A stretch of DNA of 17,298 nucleotides, from the NCBI GenBank assembly GCA_016705545.1, contig JADIYA010000027.1:1-17298 (forward strand), in the 5' to 3' direction. Below are positions 14,345 to 17,298 of this stretch, piece after piece. A program made the position numbers and the translations under genes. This stretch comes from Flavobacteriales bacterium (GTDB taxonomy: Bacteria; Bacteroidota; Bacteroidia; Flavobacteriales_F; PHOS-HE28). The notes beneath the pieces are model-generated. The model ran no database searches, was not told the DNA's origin, and saw only the letters and a list, made by a program, of their open reading frames with translations. Position 1 is the first letter of the stretch. Each line of letters opens with the position of its first letter.

Positions 14345-16017
14345 CTCAACCCGCTGATCACCCCGTTCGCATCGATGTCCATGCCCTCAGCCGCGGGCAC
14401 TTCCGGCAGACCGGGCATGCGCATGATCTCGCCGCAGATGGGCACCACGAAGCCCGCACCGGCGCTGATCTCGATGTCGCGCACGGTGATGCGGAAGCCG
14501 GTGGGCGCGGCCCGCAGCTCCTTGTTGTCGCTGAAGCTGTACTGCGTCTTGGCCATGCAGATGGGCACGCCATCGAGGCCGAGCTTGCTGATGCGGCGCA
14601 GTGCGGTCTCGGCATCGCCGCTGTAGTCCACGCCGTCAGCGCGGTAGATCTCGCGGGCGATGGTGGCGATCTTGTCCTTGATGGAGAGTGAGAGGTCGTA
14701 GAGCGGCTTGAAATCGCTCTGGCCTTCGTCAATCACTTTCAGCACCGCGTCAGCCAGATCGGTCATGCCATCACCGCCTTTCGCGAAGCCTTGAGCGAGC
14801 ACGGCTTCGGTGCCACGCTCCTTGCAGTAAGCCTTCACCATGTCAATCTCCTCCGCCGTATCCGTGGGGAAGTGGTTGATGGCCACCACGGCCTTCACAC
14901 CGAATTTGCTGATGTTCTCGATATGGCGGCCCAAGTTGGCGAGACCGGCCTTCAGCTTGTCGGGCGCGGCATTGTTCACCTCCTTCACATCCACGCCGCC
15001 GTGGTAGCGCAACGCGCGCACCGTGGCCACGATCACCGCAGCTGCAGGTTTCAATCCCGCAGCGCGGCACTTGATGTCGAAGAATTTCTCCGCACCAAGG
15101 TCCGCACCGAAGCCCGCCTCCGTGACCACGTAGTCGCCGAGGCTGAGGCCCAATTTGGTGGCGAGCACGCTATTGACGCCTTGCGCGATGTTCGCGAAAG
15201 GACCGCCGTGAAGGATGGCTGGATTCCCCTCCAGCGTCTGCACCAGATTCGGCTTGATGGCATCCTTCAGCAGGATGGCCATGGCGGCTTCGGCCTTGAG
15301 GTCGCGGGCATAAACGGGCGTGCGGTCCCAGCGCTGCCCCACATAGATGTCGCCAAGGCGCTTCTTCAGGTCTTCGAACGAGGTGGCCAGGCAGAGGATA
15401 GCCATCACCTCGCTCGCGGGCGTGATGTTGAATCCGTCCTCGCGCGGAACGCCGCCGTTCACGCCTCCGAGGCCGATGGTGATCTTCCGCAGCGCGCGGT
15501 CGTTCATGTCCATCACGCGCTTCCAGGCGATGGTGCGCGGATCGATGCCCAGCGAGCGCTTGCGGTTCTGCAGGTTGTTGTCGATGAGCGCGGCGAGCAG
15601 GTTGTTGGCCTTCTCGATGGCACTGAAGTCTCCGGTGAAGTGCAGGTTGATGTCCTCCATGGGCACCACCTGCGCATAACCGCCGCCGGCCGCGCCGCCC
15701 TTCATGCCGAACACGGGGCCCAGGCTCGGCTCGCGCAGCACCACGATGCTCTTCTTGCCCAGCTTGCTCAGTCCTTCGTGCAGCCCGATGCTGGTGGTGG
15801 TCTTGCCTTCTCCGGCGGGCGTGGGGCTCACGGCCGTGACGAGGATGAGGTTGCCCTTGGCCAGCTTCTTCTCGTCAATGAGATTGATGGGAAGCTTCGC
15901 TTTGGTGCGGCCGTAGGGCTCGATCACTTCCGGGTCGACGCCGAGGTTCTTCGCAATATCAGCGATGGGCTTCATGCGCGCGGCTTGCGCGATCTCGAGG
16001 TCGGTGGGGAAGGGCAT
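14341..16017 (-). CDS. fhs: Formate-tetrahydrofolate ligase
   Basis: ATP-dependent ligation of formate to tetrahydrofolate, making 10-formyl-THF for purine, formyl-Met and one-carbon metabolism in the cytoplasm. At 558 residues it is the normal family length. The start MPFPTDLEIAQAARMKPIAD and the EPYGRTKAKL block (33-42) are typical. The ATP loop is TPAGEGKT at 66-73, the LREPSLGPVFGMKGGAAGGG signature is at 94-113, and the C-terminus ends AEGMDIDANGVISGLS. No key motif is missing. It is 70 bp downstream of aroA on the same strand, probably co-transcribed or with its own promoter in that gap. Its last four bases overlap the convergent T9SS gene stop. A near-identical copy of its last 51 bases lies 1.7 kb downstream. 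Confidence 0.97.
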   Translation of the reverse strand: MPFPTDLEIAQAARMKPIADIAKNLGVDPEVIEPYGRTKAKLPINLIDEKKLAKGNLILVTAVSPTPAGEGKTTTSIGLHEGLSKLGKKSIVVLREPSLGPVFGMKGGAAGGGYAQVVPMEDINLHFTGDFSAIEKANNLLAALIDNNLQNRKRSLGIDPRTIAWKRVMDMNDRALRKITIGLGGVNGGVPREDGFNITPASEVMAILCLATSFEDLKKRLGDIYVGQRWDRTPVYARDLKAEAAMAILLKDAIKPNLVQTLEGNPAILHGGPFANIAQGVNSVLATKLGLSLGDYVVTEAGFGADLGAEKFFDIKCRAAGLKPAAAVIVATVRALRYHGGVDVKEVNNAAPDKLKAGLANLGRHIENISKFGVKAVVAINHFPTDTAEEIDMVKAYCKERGTEAVLAQGFAKGGDGMTDLADAVLKVIDEGQSDFKPLYDLSLSIKDKIATIAREIYRADGVDYSGDAETALRRISKLGLDGVPICMAKTQYSFSDNKELRAAPTGFRITVRDIEISAGAGFVVPICGEIMRMPGLPEVPAAEGMDIDANGVISGLS

Positions 16018-16087
16018 GGGGGAACCTTGATGTTGAAATAGGAAAGATGGAACGGACGCGGTGACCGGTCGAAGATCGCAATCGCCA

Positions 16088-17298
16088 TCACTCGTGCAAC
16101 CCCACCCCGAAACCCGCGCTCCGCAAATCCTCCCAGAACCCCGGATAGCTCTTGGTCACCACTTGCGGGTCGTTGATGGTGATGGTACCGAACTTCAAAG
16201 CCAAGGGTGCGAGCGCCAGCGCCATGCGATGGTCATGATCCGGGTCAAAGGGCGCATCCGCAACGTGCGTGACACCGCCCTTCACGGCGAAGGCACCATT
16301 GGCGAAGGCGGCCTCACCGCCCAATCGGGCCATGGCATCGGCCACGGCGTGCAGGCGATCGGTCTCTTTCACGCGCAGGTTGTCGAGGCCCGTGAGCACC
16401 GCGGACTGATTGAGTGCGGCCAGGGTGAAGGCCAGCGGCTGGAAGAGATCGGGCACGGGCTTGAGGTTGCGCGGAAGCTCCTCCCACTTGCCCGACGTTG
16501 CGCGATGGCTGATGCGCGCACCTTCATCGGTGAAGCGCGTTTCCACCCACGGCGACCAGAGCTGCTGCGCTTCACGATCGCCTTGCATGGTGTCATCGGT
16601 GAGGCCTTGCAGCATGATCTCGCTGCCGGGACTGAGCGAAACGATCTCGTACCAGAACGCCGCGCTGCTCCAATCGGGCGGCACGGCGATGGGCGCGGGG
16701 ATGTAATCGCCGGGATCCACGCGCACGCCATCGAGCTCCAAACGCGGATACACGCCGAAGTGCGCGAGCATCTTCAAGGTCATGTGCACGAAGGGTTCGC
16801 TGAGCCGCGTGCCGGTCCAGCGCAGGGTGAGGCCCTCCTTCATGCGAGGCGCGATCATGAGCAAGGCGCTCAGGTATTGGCTGCTGATGGGCGAATCGAA
16901 GTGCACCTCTCCGCCTTTCAGTGACCGGCCGCGCACGCGAAAACCCTCGGGCACACGGTCGATGTCGGCGCCGAGCTGTTTCAGCGCATTGATCAAGTCA
17001 TCGTGCGGGCGCTCGAGCAGGCGCGGGATGCCTGTGAGGATGTGCTCCTCGCCTTCGCGCACGCTGGCCCAGGCAAGCAGGAAGCGGAAGGTGGTGCCGC
17101 CAGCGCCGCAGTCCATCACGCGTGGACCCGCTTCGAGCAATTCGCACATCACGCGCGTGTCGTCGCCTTCGCTCAATCCGGAGACGAGGCTGAGGTCTCC
17201 GCAGAGCGAAGCCATGAGCAAAGCGCGATTGCTGATGCTCTTGCTCCGGGGCAGGGCGATGCGGGCGCGGATCGGCGCGGATGGGCGCGTGATGGTGA
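16088..17298 (-). CDS. aroA: 3-phosphoshikimate 1-carboxyvinyltransferase (EPSP synthase), 5' end missing
   Basis: Joins shikimate-3-phosphate and PEP to give EPSP, the sixth step of the shikimate pathway. The frame stays open to the right edge, so the first 10-20 or so residues are outside the window, and about 402 residues are visible. Motifs in order: IALPRSKSISNRALLMASL near the visible start, DCGAGGTTFRFLLA, SSQYLSALLMIAPRM, KETDRLHAVADAMARLGGE and DHDHRMALALAPLAL. These cover both domains and the substrate-binding Lys/Ser/Arg and Asp/Lys/Arg residues. Starting translation at the TTG at 17221 would remove the essential SKSISNR motif and is wrong. It precedes fhs on the same strand. Confidence 0.96.
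   Translation of the reverse strand, partial: TITRPSAPIRARIALPRSKSISNRALLMASLCGDLSLVSGLSEGDDTRVMCELLEAGPRVMDCGAGGTTFRFLLAWASVREGEEHILTGIPRLLERPHDDLINALKQLGADIDRVPEGFRVRGRSLKGGEVHFDSPISSQYLSALLMIAPRMKEGLTLRWTGTRLSEPFVHMTLKMLAHFGVYPRLELDGVRVDPGDYIPAPIAVPPDWSSAAFWYEIVSLSPGSEIMLQGLTDDTMQGDREAQQLWSPWVETRFTDEGARISHRATSGKWEELPRNLKPVPDLFQPLAFTLAALNQSAVLTGLDNLRVKETDRLHAVADAMARLGGEAAFANGAFAVKGGVTHVADAPFDPDHDHRMALALAPLALKFGTITINDPQVVTKSYPGFWEDLRSAGFGVGLHE

Noticed and set aside
14791..16041. A 416-codon plus-strand open frame opposite fhs
   Set aside because: It is antisense to an intact, motif-complete fhs and shows no domain-like pattern.
16061..16924. A 287-codon plus-strand frame opposite aroA
   Set aside because: Shadow of aroA. 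No recognisable motif.
17219..17221. TTG as the aroA start
   Set aside because: The conserved LPRSKSISNRALL motif lies upstream of it in the same open frame, so the gene simply runs off the window.

Overview
This 17.3 kb window is ordinary chromosome from a high-GC member of the Bacteroidota, most likely the Flavobacteriia/Flavobacteriales. The supporting evidence is two exported proteins with type IX secretion (T9SS) type A sorting domains, a DUF4295 gene beside rpmG, a TAnnTTTG-type promoter at rpmB, few Shine-Dalgarno sites, and the conserved gene order M16 peptidase - cinA - rpmB - rpmG - DUF4295 - ftsY - (rimO). The taxonomic placement is an inference from these markers.

Layout. 1-500: no confident gene. 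501-2079 (+): a broken T9SS-exported repeat protein with seven repeat units and a sorting domain. 2102-3756 (-): a small unknown gene and rimO, whose 3' end looks frameshifted. 3799-4880: three small membrane-protein genes (DUF4870-like, TM2, DUF2752) lying between rimO and ftsY. 4870-8010 (-): ftsY, DUF4295, rpmG, rpmB and cinA. 8007-11549 (-): a periplasmic or secreted M16 peptidase, whose stop overlaps the cinA start, and the tRNA hydroxylase gene miaE. 11621-12465 (-): two small exported proteins, an LTxxQ/Spy-like protein and a stand-alone domain resembling the C-terminus of GldM/PorM. 12540-12838: a scar of gene remnants. 12839-14344 (+): an intact T9SS repeat protein. 14341-17298 (-): fhs and a partial aroA running off the right edge.

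How they work together. Most genes are housekeeping: ribosome and tRNA modification (RimO, MiaE), ribosomal proteins L28 and L33, membrane targeting (FtsY), one-carbon metabolism (Fhs), the shikimate pathway (AroA) and nucleotide-pool or NMN salvage (CinA). The accessory layer is secretion-linked: two T9SS cargo proteins of the same repeat class and a GldM_C-like protein.

The most interesting structure is at 12540-12838. Here the last 51 bp of fhs recur at about 90% identity, 1.7 kb downstream of the intact fhs 3' end. This copy directly abuts a C-terminal sliver resembling a FISUMP-domain protein. The T9SS gene therefore sits between an intact fhs end and a decaying second fhs end, as expected if a cassette carrying its own fhs 3' end had integrated there. 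No CRISPR array, tRNA, rRNA, transposase or integrase was seen.
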